From CAVTWH01 sp963850915 (GTDB lineage Bacteria > Actinomycetota > Actinomycetes > Mycobacteriales > Micromonosporaceae), in the NCBI GenBank assembly GCA_963850915.1, contig CAWKND010000004.1:496001-560000 (forward strand): DNA of 64,000 nucleotides, written 5' to 3'. The notes beneath the pieces are model-generated. The model had not been told where the DNA came from. It saw only the letters and a list, made by a program, of their open reading frames with translations, and did no database searches. The first letter of the stretch is position 1. Each line of letters begins with the position of its first letter. Below are positions 34,470 to 43,566 of the stretch, in pieces. Position numbers and translations under genes: made by a program.

Positions 34470-35657
34470 TCAGCTGGTGGACAGCGGGAGGGTCTGCTCG
34501 GCGTAGAGGAAGTGGTTGTCGCCGGTGCGGATCTGTACCCGGGCGGCGGGGTTGCCGGCGGGTACGGACACCGGGAGGTTGAGCGTGGCGGACACGCCGG
34601 CCGGTAGCGACAGGGCGCAGGTCGTGTAGCTGCCGCCGTCCATGATGGCGTGCGGTGCCTCGCAACGGGACCAGTCGCCACCAGCCGGCGGGTTCGGCGG
34701 TACCTCGACGAACAGCAGCAGCCGTGCGGCGCCCGGCCCGTCGTTGCGTACCTGCACGCGCAGGCTGGTCGCGCCGGCCGTACCCGGGAGTACGGTGACC
34801 GTCAGGCTGACCCGGGACTGGCTGGTATCGGCCTGGAACGTGGTCGGGCCACCGGTCTGCTGGAACGTGGCCCCCGTCCAGCTGTAGGTGCGTACCTGCG
34901 CCACCGCCTGCTGTGGCGTCTCCGCGCAGCAGGTACGCCGGTCGGCGACGGTTACCTGCACGGTACCCTCGGCCCCGCTGGCCAGCGCCTGGATGTCCTG
35001 GAACGCCACCCCGGTCTGGGCCACCGTGCCGAAGATGTCGAAGCTGCGGGCGGTACTGGCGTGGTAGGCCACCACCTGCTCGGGGCCGGTCTCGCCGACA
35101 TCGCAGCGCAGCAGGTAGACCCGCTCGGCGCTGCCGTCGTGGTCGACGTCGATGTCGGCGCTACCCCGGATCTCCATCGGCAGCGAGTCGGGGCCACTGC
35201 TCGGCGCCTGGTAGTTCGTGAAGGTGGTGACGCCGCTGGGGCAGCCGCCGCCGGCCGCCTCCGCGGACCAGGCCGGTACCGCCAGCCGGAGCTGGTTTGC
35301 TTGCAGCGCAGGCAGACTGACCGAGGCGGACGGGCTGGCCGACGCGCTCGGTCGGGCACTGTCCGAAGTGGAGGGTGGCACGCTCGTCGGGTGCTGTGGA
35401 CCGGTGGCCGACGTACCGGTCGCCTTGTGGTCGCGGCTGACCAGGTAGACACCGGCGGCGGTACCGGCGAGCAGCAGCAGTACCAGCCCGCCGAAGGCGA
35501 AGGCGCGCAGCAGCAGCCGGCCGTGTGCCGTCGCGGCGGCCCGCTTCCCGCCGGGCGCCACCACCTGCGCCTGGCTGGCCCGGCGGAACTCGGCGCTCTG
35601 GAACCGGATGGCGCGCTCGTCCACCGGCGCACCCTTCTCTGACACCGGCTCAGGCAT
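34470..35657 (-). CDS. Membrane-anchored protein coupled to a SigE-family sigma factor
   Basis: 395 residues. A cytoplasmic ~50-residue stretch (VDERAIRFQSAEFRRASQAQ), one transmembrane helix (AFAFGGLVLLLLAGTAAGVY), a Ser/Thr/Pro-rich linker, then a large outside domain. The outside part has SADIDVDHDGSAERVYLLRC, a calcium-loop-like or FG-GAP-like motif, and two Cys (RRTCCAE). The ATG lies inside the last codons of the sigma gene (8-nt overlap), so production is coupled. The natural guess is an anti-sigma or sensory partner, but no classic anti-sigma motif is visible. Confidence 0.75.
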   Translation of the reverse strand: MPEPVSEKGAPVDERAIRFQSAEFRRASQAQVVAPGGKRAAATAHGRLLLRAFAFGGLVLLLLAGTAAGVYLVSRDHKATGTSATGPQHPTSVPPSTSDSARPSASASPSASVSLPALQANQLRLAVPAWSAEAAGGGCPSGVTTFTNYQAPSSGPDSLPMEIRGSADIDVDHDGSAERVYLLRCDVGETGPEQVVAYHASTARSFDIFGTVAQTGVAFQDIQALASGAEGTVQVTVADRRTCCAETPQQAVAQVRTYSWTGATFQQTGGPTTFQADTSQSRVSLTVTVLPGTAGATSLRVQVRNDGPGAARLLLFVEVPPNPPAGGDWSRCEAPHAIMDGGSYTTCALSLPAGVSATLNLPVSVPAGNPAARVQIRTGDNHFLYAEQTLPLSTS

Positions 35658-36483
35658 CGGCGATCCCTCCGCGGTAGCCGGTATCGGTGGCATCCGGGTC
35701 CCGGCTGGCAGCCGGCTGTTGCGCGGCCGGATTCTGTTGCGTACCAGGCGCCCCGGCGGTGCCCGGCGGTGTCGCCTTACCGCGGGCGGTGGCGGTACCG
35801 CGGGCCAGGCCCGTGCTGGGCGCCGAGATGCGGCCAGCCCCGGGGACCGTCGCGGTGCCGGCTGCCTTGTTCCCGGCGGGCTTGGTCGCGGCTGGCCGCT
35901 GGGTGGTCGCCGGTGCGGAATCGAGCACGGGCAACGGGTCCACGTCGGCGTAGGGGTCGACCGGCGGCGGTAGGGCGGCGGGGTCGGGGGCGGCGGTGAT
36001 GGCCAGTGGAGTGGCGGCCGCCGCTGTCAACGCGGCCGAGTGCTGGCCGAAGCGGGCCTGCGCGCGGGCCAGCGCTTTGCGTACCCGGGTGAGCCGGATG
36101 CCCTCCTGGTCGGCGATGTCGGCGAGCGGCAGGGCGGCGAGGTGGTACAGCACGAAGACGCGGCGGGGACGCGGGCGCATCGACGCCAGCGCCTGCAGGT
36201 AAGCCGACTGGGCGGGCGACGGGACCCGGGGGGTACCCGCGACGGCGTGCGCCCGTCGCGCGAGCGCCCGGCGTGGCCCGCTGCGTACGAGTCCCCAGGC
36301 GGTACGCCGGGTCCAGGCGCCCGGGTCCTCGAGCCGGCTCCACCGCGCCAGTGCACGGCAGCACGCCTCGTGCGCCACCGCCTCCGCGGTCGGCAGGTCG
36401 CCGGCGTAGGCGTAGAGCTGCACCGCCAGCGGGGCGTAGTGCTCGGCGTAGAAGTCGTCGAACGCGCTCGGGTGGGAAGGCAC
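35650..36483 (-). CDS. SigE-family RNA polymerase sigma-70 factor with long C-terminal tail
   Basis: 277 residues. Region 2 (FDDFYAEHYAPLAVQLYAYA, then AEAVAHEACCRALARWSRL) and region 4 (RPRPRRVFVLYHLAALPLADIADQEG plus the recognition helix) occupy the first ~165. The remaining ~110 residues are Ala/Pro/Thr-rich and disordered, unusual for an ECF factor. The GTG at 36483 is preceded by a cluster of four related 11-bp motifs. The helix RLTRVRKALARAQARF replaces the more usual S-x-G-T-V-x-S, so promoter recognition may be altered. Confidence 0.8.
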   Translation of the reverse strand: MPSHPSAFDDFYAEHYAPLAVQLYAYAGDLPTAEAVAHEACCRALARWSRLEDPGAWTRRTAWGLVRSGPRRALARRAHAVAGTPRVPSPAQSAYLQALASMRPRPRRVFVLYHLAALPLADIADQEGIRLTRVRKALARAQARFGQHSAALTAAAATPLAITAAPDPAALPPPVDPYADVDPLPVLDSAPATTQRPAATKPAGNKAAGTATVPGAGRISAPSTGLARGTATARGKATPPGTAGAPGTQQNPAAQQPAASRDPDATDTGYRGGIADA

Positions 36484-36509
36484 GCGTGTCCTCGGGTGGG
36501 GGCGGAAAG

Positions 36510-36576
36510 CCTCGGTGGCACCGCACGGGATGCGGTACCACCGGGTCGCGGTACCACGAGTGCAGTGCCACCGAGG
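36510..36576. promoter_or_regulatory. Cluster of four GCGGTRCCACC-like motifs before the sigma gene
   Basis: Related 11-mers lie at 36514-36524 (inverted), 36532-36542, 36548-36558 and 36562-36572. The outer two create the 12-bp inverted repeat CCTCGGTGGCAC/GTGCCACCGAGG (36510-36521 and 36565-36576). The cluster sits 30-90 nt upstream of the GTG, where an activator, repressor or the sigma factor itself could bind. Confidence 0.6.
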
Positions 36577-36641
36577 ATTGCACACCCGGGCCAGCCGGGC
36601 CGTCAGCGGAACGGACAGGTTGCCGTCAGTTGTCGCCGCCT

Positions 36642-37484
36642 TTAGTTGTCGTTGCTGGAGCGCCACCGGAAGGTACGCAGCGCCAGGATCAGGCCACCGA
36701 CCGCCCACGCCGCCAGTACCAGTGCGATCCGGCCGTGCTCCCAGCTGTGCGCCGCCTCCTGCTGGGCGAAGCTGTCCGGCAGGAACACCGAGCGGAAGCC
36801 CTGGGCGATCCACTTGATCGGGAAGAACGCCCCGACGTGCTGGAGGAACGGCGGCAGCGTGGTGAACACGAAGTAGATGCCGGAGATGAACTGCAGGATC
36901 AGCGCGATCGGCGTGATGGTGGCCGGCGCGGCACGCCCGGACCGGGGTACCGAGGAGAAGGCGATGCCCAGCAGTGCGCCGGCCGCAGTGCCGAGCAGGG
37001 TGACCCAGGCGAAGGTCAGCCACCGGCCGGCATCGGTGGGCAGGTCCACCTTGCCCAGCGCGGTCGCGATCACGAGCAGGACGACGAATTCGAGTACCAC
37101 CAGGGTGAGTACCATGATGATCTTCCCGATGAAGTAGGCCGCCGGTGGCATCGGCGTACCCTGCAGGCGCTTGAGAATGCCTTTGTCCCGATCCACCGCG
37201 ATCTGGATCGCGGTGGTCTGGAAGGCCACCCCGAACAGGCCGGCGCAGAGGATGCCGGGGACGAAGTACTGGCTGAAGTTGATTCCGCCGTCGATCTGGT
37301 AGTTCACGATCGAGCCGAAGATCACCAGCATGATCACCGGGAAGGCGAGCGTGAAGACCACCGACTCACGCTGCCGGAAGAACTCCTTGACCTCCAGTTT
37401 GCCGCGCTCCCAACCGATCCGGGCTGCGGGCAGCGGACCGGACTGGGCCTTCGGGCGGGCTGGGGGGCGCACCGTGGTCGTCAT
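36642..37484 (-). CDS. ABC-2-type transporter permease
   Basis: 280 residues with about six membrane helices. The cytoplasmic N terminus (ARIGWERGKLEVKEFFRQRE) and the mid-protein motif DRDKGILKRLQGTPMPPAAYF are typical of ABC-2 export permeases. The ATG overlaps the stop of the ATPase gene (ATGA), making a two-gene exporter operon. The cargo could be a drug, lipid or polyketide; nothing in the sequence decides it. Confidence 0.9.
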   Translation of the reverse strand: MTTTVRPPARPKAQSGPLPAARIGWERGKLEVKEFFRQRESVVFTLAFPVIMLVIFGSIVNYQIDGGINFSQYFVPGILCAGLFGVAFQTTAIQIAVDRDKGILKRLQGTPMPPAAYFIGKIIMVLTLVVLEFVVLLVIATALGKVDLPTDAGRWLTFAWVTLLGTAAGALLGIAFSSVPRSGRAAPATITPIALILQFISGIYFVFTTLPPFLQHVGAFFPIKWIAQGFRSVFLPDSFAQQEAAHSWEHGRIALVLAAWAVGGLILALRTFRWRSSNDN

Positions 37485-38338
37485 GACTCCACCTTGGATG
37501 AATCGATCATGGTCAGATAGATGTCCTCGAGGCTCGGCCGGGCCACCGACAGGCCGGGTACCTCGCCACCGAACTGGGCCGCCAGTTTGGTCACCAGCGC
37601 CGTGGGCATGTCCGTGTGCTGCGACTCGCGCCCGCCCGGGCCGTCCCAGGCCACTACCGTCGGCGCCGTGTCCCGGCCGCCCAGCGTGGCCGGGGTGGCC
37701 ACCGAGGCCAGCCGGCCGCCGACGATCACTCCGACCCGGTCGGCGAGCGCCTCGGCCTCGTAGAGGTAGTGGGTGGTGAGCACGATTGTGGTGTCCTGCG
37801 CCGAAAGGCTGCGGATCAACTCCCAGAACTCCTGGCGCGCCTCGGGATCGAAGCCGGTCGTCGGCTCGTCCAGGAAGAGCACCTCGGGCCGGCCGATGAT
37901 GCCCAGCGCCACATCCAGCCGGCGGCGCTGGCCGCCGGAGAGGGTACTGGCCCGCGCGTCCGCCTTCTCGGCCAGCCCGACCGCCTCGATCACCTCGCCG
38001 ACGGGTCGGCTCACCGGGTAGTAGGTGGCGAAGTGGCGGACCACCTCGCGTACGGTCAGCGCCTCGAACTCGCCGGTCGACTGGAGCACGATGCCCACCC
38101 GGCAGCGCCAGTCGCGGGTGGCCCGCGCCGGGTCCAGCCCGAGCACGGTCACCTCGCCACCGGTGCGCTGCCGGTAGCCCTCGAGGATCTCGACGGTGGT
38201 GGTCTTACCGGCGCCGTTCGGGCCGAGTAGGGCGAAGCACTCGCCACGGGGGATGTCCAGGTCGAGCGCGTCGACGGCGAGCCGGTCGCCGTACGCCTTG
38301 CGCAGTCCGCGTACCCGGATCGCGAGGTCCTCTGTCAT
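37481..38338 (-). CDS. ABC transporter ATP-binding protein
   Basis: 285 residues. Walker A is GPNGAGKTTTVE, the signature is LSGGQRRRLDVALG, Walker B is VLFLDEPTTGFD, and the switch is TTHY. The C-terminal ~60 residues after the core are typical of DrrA-type drug-export ATPases. The ATG at 38338 is preceded by CACGAT 7 nt upstream on its strand, so it may be leaderless; an in-frame ATG lies 9 nt further up. It forms a pair with the permease. Confidence 0.93.
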   Translation of the reverse strand: MTEDLAIRVRGLRKAYGDRLAVDALDLDIPRGECFALLGPNGAGKTTTVEILEGYRQRTGGEVTVLGLDPARATRDWRCRVGIVLQSTGEFEALTVREVVRHFATYYPVSRPVGEVIEAVGLAEKADARASTLSGGQRRRLDVALGIIGRPEVLFLDEPTTGFDPEARQEFWELIRSLSAQDTTIVLTTHYLYEAEALADRVGVIVGGRLASVATPATLGGRDTAPTVVAWDGPGGRESQHTDMPTALVTKLAAQFGGEVPGLSVARPSLEDIYLTMIDSSKVES

Positions 38339-38551
38339 GCCGCCCATCGTGCCGCAGCGCCAACGCCGGCCACCACCAACCCCGGGTGGAGTGACGTCTC
38401 CACCCGGGTGGGAATCCCGCGTCGGCCGCCCGACCGACCCGGCGCCGCACACCGGCCGTGCCGGCGGGCGGGCACAGCCCGGCGCAAATCCCGGGACAAT
38501 CGCGTGCAGCCGATCGGGGCGCCGCGCGCGTCCTGGTGGCGAGGAGGACAG

Positions 38552-39052
38552 ATGACCGACGACGAGGCGTTCGCGGAGTTCGTCCGTGCCCGCGCTCCCG
38601 GGCTGTACCGCTATGCGTACCTGCTCGCCGCGAACGCGCACGACGCCGACGACCTGGTGCAGGAGGCGCTGATCCGGCTGCGCGGGGCGTGGCCGCGGAT
38701 ACAGCGCAAGGACGATCCGACCGGGTACGCGCGGACCACGATCGCCCGGCTGCACGTGAGCTTCTGGCGGCGGCGCCGGCGTGAGTCGGTGGTACCCGAG
38801 GTGCCCGAGCGGATGGTGGACGACCGTGGGTACGGGGATGCCGACCGGCGCGCCGCTGTCCTGCGCGCACTGGCTGCCCTCCCGGCGCGGCAACGGGCGG
38901 TGGTCGTACTGCGGTTCTACGAGAACCTGACCGAGGAGCAGATCGCCGACGTACTCGGCATCTCCCGCGGCACGGTACGCAGCCAGACCAGCCGCGCACT
39001 CGGCAAGCTGCGGGACACCCCGCGCCTCGAACTGATCCTGGGAGGGTACTGA
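38552..39052 (+). CDS. SigE-family RNA polymerase sigma-70 factor
   Basis: 166 residues, normal ECF size. Region 2 has FVRARAPGLYRYAYLLAANA and DADDLVQEALIRL; region 4 has LPARQRAVVVLRFYENLTEE and the recognition helix GISRGTVRSQTSRALGKL. GAGGAGG precedes the ATG. The stop overlaps the next ATG by one base, so it is translated together with a membrane-anchored protein, the same layout as the pair at 34.5-36.5 kb. Confidence 0.93.
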   Translation: MTDDEAFAEFVRARAPGLYRYAYLLAANAHDADDLVQEALIRLRGAWPRIQRKDDPTGYARTTIARLHVSFWRRRRRESVVPEVPERMVDDRGYGDADRRAAVLRALAALPARQRAVVVLRFYENLTEEQIADVLGISRGTVRSQTSRALGKLRDTPRLELILGGY

Positions 39053-40476
39053 TGAGCGCACCGAACACCATCGCGGAAGATCTGCGCGCGCTCGCCGAGG
39101 CCGCGCAGCCGGGGCCGGCCGACCTTGCCGAGCGGGTACTGCGCCGGTACCGGCAGCGCCGTAGTAGCCGGCGGGCGGGCCTGCTGGTCGCCGCGGTGGC
39201 CACGGTCGCCGCTGTGCTCGTCGCGGTGCCGGCCGTGCTCGCCAAACCCAACGGGGGTACCGACGGCGGCGTCGCCGGCATCCCGCCCGGCCCGGGCAAC
39301 TGGCGGGTACCCGCGAACTCCGACGCGGTACCGGACGCGGCGCAGGTGTGGCCGGGTGCGGTGGTGGAGCTGCCGGATTCGCCGGACGGCGGCCGGCCGT
39401 ACCCGCTGGGCAGCGCCGGTCCGCACCAGGTACTCGTCGGCCTGGCGTACCAGTCGCCGGACCCGTACACGGCGGCACCGATGACCTCGCTGGACATCTA
39501 CGACGCCGGCACCGGCCGGTACCGGCAGATCGCCGCCATTCCCGCCGGGTCGTCCGGCAGCGACCAGCAGCCGTGGGTGAGCCACTCGGCCGTCTCGGCG
39601 CACCGCGTCTACTGGGGAGTCGATACTGCGGCCGGCTTCGACGCCTACACGGTGCCGTTGGCGGGCGGAGTGCCGCAACTGCTGGCACACGTGGCGATCC
39701 GGGTCGACGGGGTGCCACCGGGAACCGCGGTACCGCTGCGCAGCCTGCACGCGGGGCCTTGGTACGCCACGGATTCGGCGGTGTACTGGTCCGCCGCCGG
39801 GCCCGGCATCGTCCGGCTGGCGGCGGGCGGCGGTGAACCGGAGCCGGTGCCCGGGTTCGCCGACATGTACCTGCTGCACGGCACGTCGCCGTGGGCGGTG
39901 CGGCTCACCGGGGTGGATCAGGAGTGGTTCGCCTACGGCCCGTACGAGCAAGCCAGCTTCGGGTCCGAGGCACTGGCCCACGTCGGCGTGGCGACCCGGA
40001 TGAAGAACCTGCTCACCGGCGCGACCATCGAGGTCTCCGCCCCCGCCGGCGCGACCGGACTGACCTGCGCTCCGGACGTGTGCATCGGAGTGGTACCCGT
40101 CGGGTCGGCCGGGCAGCAGACGGAGGACGGGCCGACCGGGGCAGCCGCTTCGATGTGGTTGCCCGCCGAGGGGCCGGTCACCGCGTTCATCCAGCGACCG
40201 GACGGCACCGACCGGGTCACCCTGTCCGGGCTGCCGAACTCCCCTGACATCTACTCCCTGTACCCCGTGGGTGATCGGGGCTTCATCGCGGCGCTGCGGG
40301 TGGTCGCGCAGACCGGGGCGAAGCCGAGCATCACCTGGGCTGTCTGCGATCCGCTCAGCGGAGTCGCCGGTACCGCGCCGCCGGGCAGCGACTCCGGTCC
40401 GTTCGGCGACGGCGCACTGAGCTACCCCGACGCCGCGTCACCAGCGAAGGCCCTTGTATGGGGCCTCATGCGGTGA
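39052..40476 (+). CDS. Membrane-anchored beta-propeller-like partner of the sigma factor
   Basis: 474 residues. The cytoplasmic N terminus (~1-42, IAEDLRALAEAAQPGPADLA) is followed by one membrane helix (AGLLVAAVATVAAVLVAVPAVL, ~43-64) and a large outside part. That part has repeated short strands (HQVLVGLAYQSPD, HRVYWGVDTAAGFD, DSAVYWSAAGPGI, DMYLLHGTSPWAVRLTG) that suggest a beta-propeller. The cytoplasmic part is long enough to hold the sigma factor, so an anti-sigma role is plausible but not shown by motif. Confidence 0.8.
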   Translation: MSAPNTIAEDLRALAEAAQPGPADLAERVLRRYRQRRSSRRAGLLVAAVATVAAVLVAVPAVLAKPNGGTDGGVAGIPPGPGNWRVPANSDAVPDAAQVWPGAVVELPDSPDGGRPYPLGSAGPHQVLVGLAYQSPDPYTAAPMTSLDIYDAGTGRYRQIAAIPAGSSGSDQQPWVSHSAVSAHRVYWGVDTAAGFDAYTVPLAGGVPQLLAHVAIRVDGVPPGTAVPLRSLHAGPWYATDSAVYWSAAGPGIVRLAAGGGEPEPVPGFADMYLLHGTSPWAVRLTGVDQEWFAYGPYEQASFGSEALAHVGVATRMKNLLTGATIEVSAPAGATGLTCAPDVCIGVVPVGSAGQQTEDGPTGAAASMWLPAEGPVTAFIQRPDGTDRVTLSGLPNSPDIYSLYPVGDRGFIAALRVVAQTGAKPSITWAVCDPLSGVAGTAPPGSDSGPFGDGALSYPDAASPAKALVWGLMR

Positions 40477-40555
40477 GCTGGGGACGGTCCGGGCGCAGCC
40501 AGCGGCTGGTGCCGGGACCGGGTTGTTGAGAGCAAGCTCACCGGTACGACCTAAG

Positions 40556-40572
40556 CTACCGTTCAGTAGGCT
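40556..40572 (+). promoter_or_regulatory. meaA promoter with palindromic operator over the -10
   Basis: CTACCGTTCAGTAG (40556-40569) is a 14-bp imperfect palindrome. It overlaps TAGGCT (40567-40572), the -10 box that lies 6 nt before the ATG. The core ACCGTTCAGTA recurs in front of the fused dehydrogenase gene at 61074-61084. Confidence 0.65.
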
Positions 40573-40578
40573 CCGGGC

Positions 40579-42579
40579 ATGGGGTACCGCCTGGAGCAGC
40601 CCGACCGTCCCTGGGTGATGCGTACGTACGCCGGCCACTCCTCGGCCGCCGCCAGTAATGCGCTGTTCCGGCGGAACCTGGCCAAGGGGCAGACCGGCCT
40701 CTCCGTCGCCTTCGACCTGCCGACCCAGACCGGGTACGACGCCGACCACGAACTGGCGACAGGTGAGGTCGGCCGGGTGGGGGTACCGGTCGCGCACCTC
40801 GGGGACGCGCGGGCGCTCTTCGACGGCATCCCGCTGGCCGATGCGAACACGTCGTTGACCATCAACGCGACGGCCATGTGGCTGCTGGCCCTCTACGTGA
40901 CCGTTGCGCAGGAGCAGGGCGCGCCGCTGGCGAAGCTGGCCGGGACAACCCAGAACGACATCGTGAAGGAGTATCTGTCCCGGGGTACGCACATCTTCCC
41001 GCCGGGACCGTCGCTGCGGTTGACCACCGACACCATCGCCTGGGCGGTGCGGCACTGTCCACAGTGGAATCCGGTGAACATCTGCTCCTACCACCTCCAG
41101 GAGGCCGGCGCCACGCCGGTGCAGGAGGTCGGCTTCGCACTCGCCACCGCGGTCGCCGTGCTCGACGCGGTACGCGATTCGGGACAGCTTGCGCCGCAAC
41201 GCTTCGGTGACGTGGTCGGACGCATCTCCTTCTTTGTCAACGCCGGTGTGCGCTTCGTCGAGGAGATGGCGAAGATGCGGGCCTTCGGGGTGTTGTGGGA
41301 TCGGATCACCCTCGCCCGTTACGGGGTGGAGAATCCAAAGCAACGGCGTTTCCGGTACGGGGTGCAGGTCAACTCGCTCGGCCTCACCGAGGCGCAGCCG
41401 GAGAACAACGTGCCCCGCATCGTGCTGGAGATGCTGGGCGTGACGCTCTCCCGGGACGCGCGCGCCCGCGCGGTGCAGCTGCCCGCGTGGAACGAGGCGC
41501 TCGGCCTGCCCCGCCCGTGGGACCAGCAGTGGTCACTGCGCATGCAACAGGTACTCGCGTACGAGTCGGATGTGCTGGAGTACCCGGACATCTTCGCCGG
41601 CTCGTACGTCGTCGAAGCGCTCGTGCGGTCCATTGTGGACGGTGCCGAGCGGGAACTGGAGCAGATTCAGCAGCTGGGCGGCGTGGTCGCGGCTGTCGAG
41701 AGCGGGTACCTGAAGAGTGCGCTGGTGGCCTCGCTGGCTCAGCGCCGGCGAAGGGTGGAGGACGGCGTGGACGTTGTCGTCGGCGTGAACCGGCTGGTCG
41801 AGACCGAGCCGTCGCCACTCACTGCGGCTGGGGCCGTTGCGGTGCAACAGGTTGAGTCGTCGGTGGAGGCGGAAGCGGTGGCGGCTGTCCGGGCCTGGCG
41901 GGCAGCGCGTGACTCCGACGCGGTCGGGGTGGCGTTGGACGATCTCCGGAAAACGGCTGCCAGCAACGGCAACCTGATGCCGGCGACCCTCGCCTGTGTA
42001 CGTGCCGGGGTCACCACGGGGGAGTGGGCCGGGGCGCTGCGCGAGGTGTTCGGGGAGTACCGCGCCCCCACCGGACTCGGTGCGGCCGGGTCTGCTGCGG
42101 CTGGCGGTGGCGACGGCTCGCTGGCGGGGGTACGCGAGCGGGTCCGGCAGACCGCGGCGGAGTTGGGTGGTGGCCGGCTGCGGCTACTCGTCGGCAAGCC
42201 GGGGCTGGACGGGCACTCCAACGGTGCCGAGCAGATCGCGGTACGCGCCCGCGATGCCGGCTTCGAGGTGGTGTACCAGGGAATCCGGCTCACCCCGGCA
42301 CAGATCGTGGCGGCCGCGGCCGAGGAGGACGTGGACCTCGTGGGGCTCTCCGTCCTCTCCGGCGCACACCTCGTGGCGGTACGCGCGGTACTGGACGGGC
42401 TGCGCGCGGCCGGCCTGGCGGAGGTACCCGTGGTGGTCGGCGGGATCATCCCGGCCACCGATGCCGCCGCCCTGCGCGCCGCCGGAGTGGCCCGGGTCTT
42501 CACGCCCAGGGACTTCGCGGTCAACGAGATCATCGGCGAGCTGGTCACCGTGGTACGCGAGGCGCACGGACTGCGCTGA
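40579..42579 (+). CDS. meaA: Ethylmalonyl-CoA mutase (MeaA), coenzyme-B12-dependent
   Basis: Rearranges ethylmalonyl-CoA to methylsuccinyl-CoA in the ethylmalonyl-CoA pathway for acetyl-CoA assimilation. 666 residues in one chain: an acyl-CoA mutase TIM barrel (RTYAGHSSAAASNALFRRNL, FDLPTQTGYD) and a C-terminal B12 domain with LDGHSNGAEQIA (D-x-H-x-x-G), SVLSGAH and GGIIP. The length and DRPWVMRTYAG start are closer to MeaA than to methylmalonyl-CoA mutase (~720) or isobutyryl-CoA mutase. The mRNA looks leaderless. Partner crotonyl-CoA carboxylase/reductase is not in the window. Confidence 0.88.
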   Translation: MGYRLEQPDRPWVMRTYAGHSSAAASNALFRRNLAKGQTGLSVAFDLPTQTGYDADHELATGEVGRVGVPVAHLGDARALFDGIPLADANTSLTINATAMWLLALYVTVAQEQGAPLAKLAGTTQNDIVKEYLSRGTHIFPPGPSLRLTTDTIAWAVRHCPQWNPVNICSYHLQEAGATPVQEVGFALATAVAVLDAVRDSGQLAPQRFGDVVGRISFFVNAGVRFVEEMAKMRAFGVLWDRITLARYGVENPKQRRFRYGVQVNSLGLTEAQPENNVPRIVLEMLGVTLSRDARARAVQLPAWNEALGLPRPWDQQWSLRMQQVLAYESDVLEYPDIFAGSYVVEALVRSIVDGAERELEQIQQLGGVVAAVESGYLKSALVASLAQRRRRVEDGVDVVVGVNRLVETEPSPLTAAGAVAVQQVESSVEAEAVAAVRAWRAARDSDAVGVALDDLRKTAASNGNLMPATLACVRAGVTTGEWAGALREVFGEYRAPTGLGAAGSAAAGGGDGSLAGVRERVRQTAAELGGGRLRLLVGKPGLDGHSNGAEQIAVRARDAGFEVVYQGIRLTPAQIVAAAAEEDVDLVGLSVLSGAHLVAVRAVLDGLRAAGLAEVPVVVGGIIPATDAAALRAAGVARVFTPRDFAVNEIIGELVTVVREAHGLR

Positions 42580-42807
42580 TCTCCTGCCGATGTTGGCGTC
42601 ACCGCCATAACTGCCAACAAAAGTACGACATCACCCGGGGCTTTGACGGGACGGCCAGGTCAGGGGCCGTGACCCATCGACTGTGGTGACGGCTACTGAA
42701 CGCGGGCGCCGGTTGCCGGGTTGCGCGGTACTCGGGCATCGCGATAGTCCGTAAAGGCGGGCCGCAGCGGCGGATCCCGGACCGGAGCCGCTCGGGGGTG
42801 AGTCAGG

Positions 42808-43566
42808 ATGGCGGACGGGCAACAGGTCAGCGCCGCCTGGCTGGCACTGGGGCGCCGGTTGGCCGGCTGGCGGCAGGCCGCGGGCTACACCCAGGAGGCG
42901 TTCGCGCCGCTGGTCCGATATGCCCGCAGCAGCATCGCCAACATCGAGACCGGCAAGCAGCGCGCCGACCGCGCGTTCTGGGAGCGGGCCGACGCGATCG
43001 TCAGCGCGGAAGGCGCCCTGCTGGCCAGTTACGACGACGTGGAGGCGCTGCGCCGGCAGCAGCACCGACCCGCCCCCGATCCGCACGTGGTGCCACATCC
43101 GGCCGCCAATCCAGTTTCGCCCGCCAGCCCGGTGCCGCCATCGGACATGACTGCCGGTCTTGCGGCTGATTCGGCTCCGGGCAGGCTTGGGGACGGTGTA
43201 TCCGCTCCGGTCGCCGGCGCAGTTTGGGCGCCGGCTCCGGACCCGCTGTCAACCCTGGCTCCAGGCTTCGTTTCGGCTGCGGATCCGGCTCCGGCGGTGC
43301 ACCCGACTGCGGGCGTGCTCCCAGGCCCGGGCGCGGCCTCGGGTTGGCTCTCGGGCTCGGGTGGGTCTCGGGCTCGGGCTCGGGCTCGGGCGCGGCCGCG
43401 GGTGCTCTGGTGCCGGTCGGGTCGCCGGTGGACGGGCTGGCCGAGTGGGTCGGGGTCGAGGTGTTGGAGGAGCCGGTGGTTATCGACGGTAGGCGGCGCA
43501 GGCGGGCCGAGTCCAACGTCGACGACGCCAAGCTCGGCCTGCTTGACGAGGCGATACAGCGGCTGA
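42808..43566 (+). CDS. XRE-family regulator, N-terminal half before a frameshift
   Basis: The first ~80 codons encode a helix-turn-helix domain of the Cro/C1 type (LGRRLAGWRQAAGYTQEAFA, then ARSSIANIETGKQR) plus AFWERADAIVSAEGALLASY. An Ala/Pro-rich linker follows to ~190. Beyond about 43,330-43,400 this frame becomes Arg/Ser-rich nonsense and stops, while the expected TPR part continues one frame over. A GGGGGTGAG box precedes the ATG. It is best read as the front half of one gene ending at 44444. Confidence 0.75.
   Translation: MADGQQVSAAWLALGRRLAGWRQAAGYTQEAFAPLVRYARSSIANIETGKQRADRAFWERADAIVSAEGALLASYDDVEALRRQQHRPAPDPHVVPHPAANPVSPASPVPPSDMTAGLAADSAPGRLGDGVSAPVAGAVWAPAPDPLSTLAPGFVSAADPAPAVHPTAGVLPGPGAASGWLSGSGGSRARARARARPRVLWCRSGRRWTGWPSGSGSRCWRSRWLSTVGGAGGPSPTSTTPSSACLTRRYSG

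Noticed and set aside
42580..42660. Terminator after meaA
   Set aside because: TGTTGGC/GCCAACA can pair, but only 7 bp with a 15-nt loop; too weak to list as a feature.
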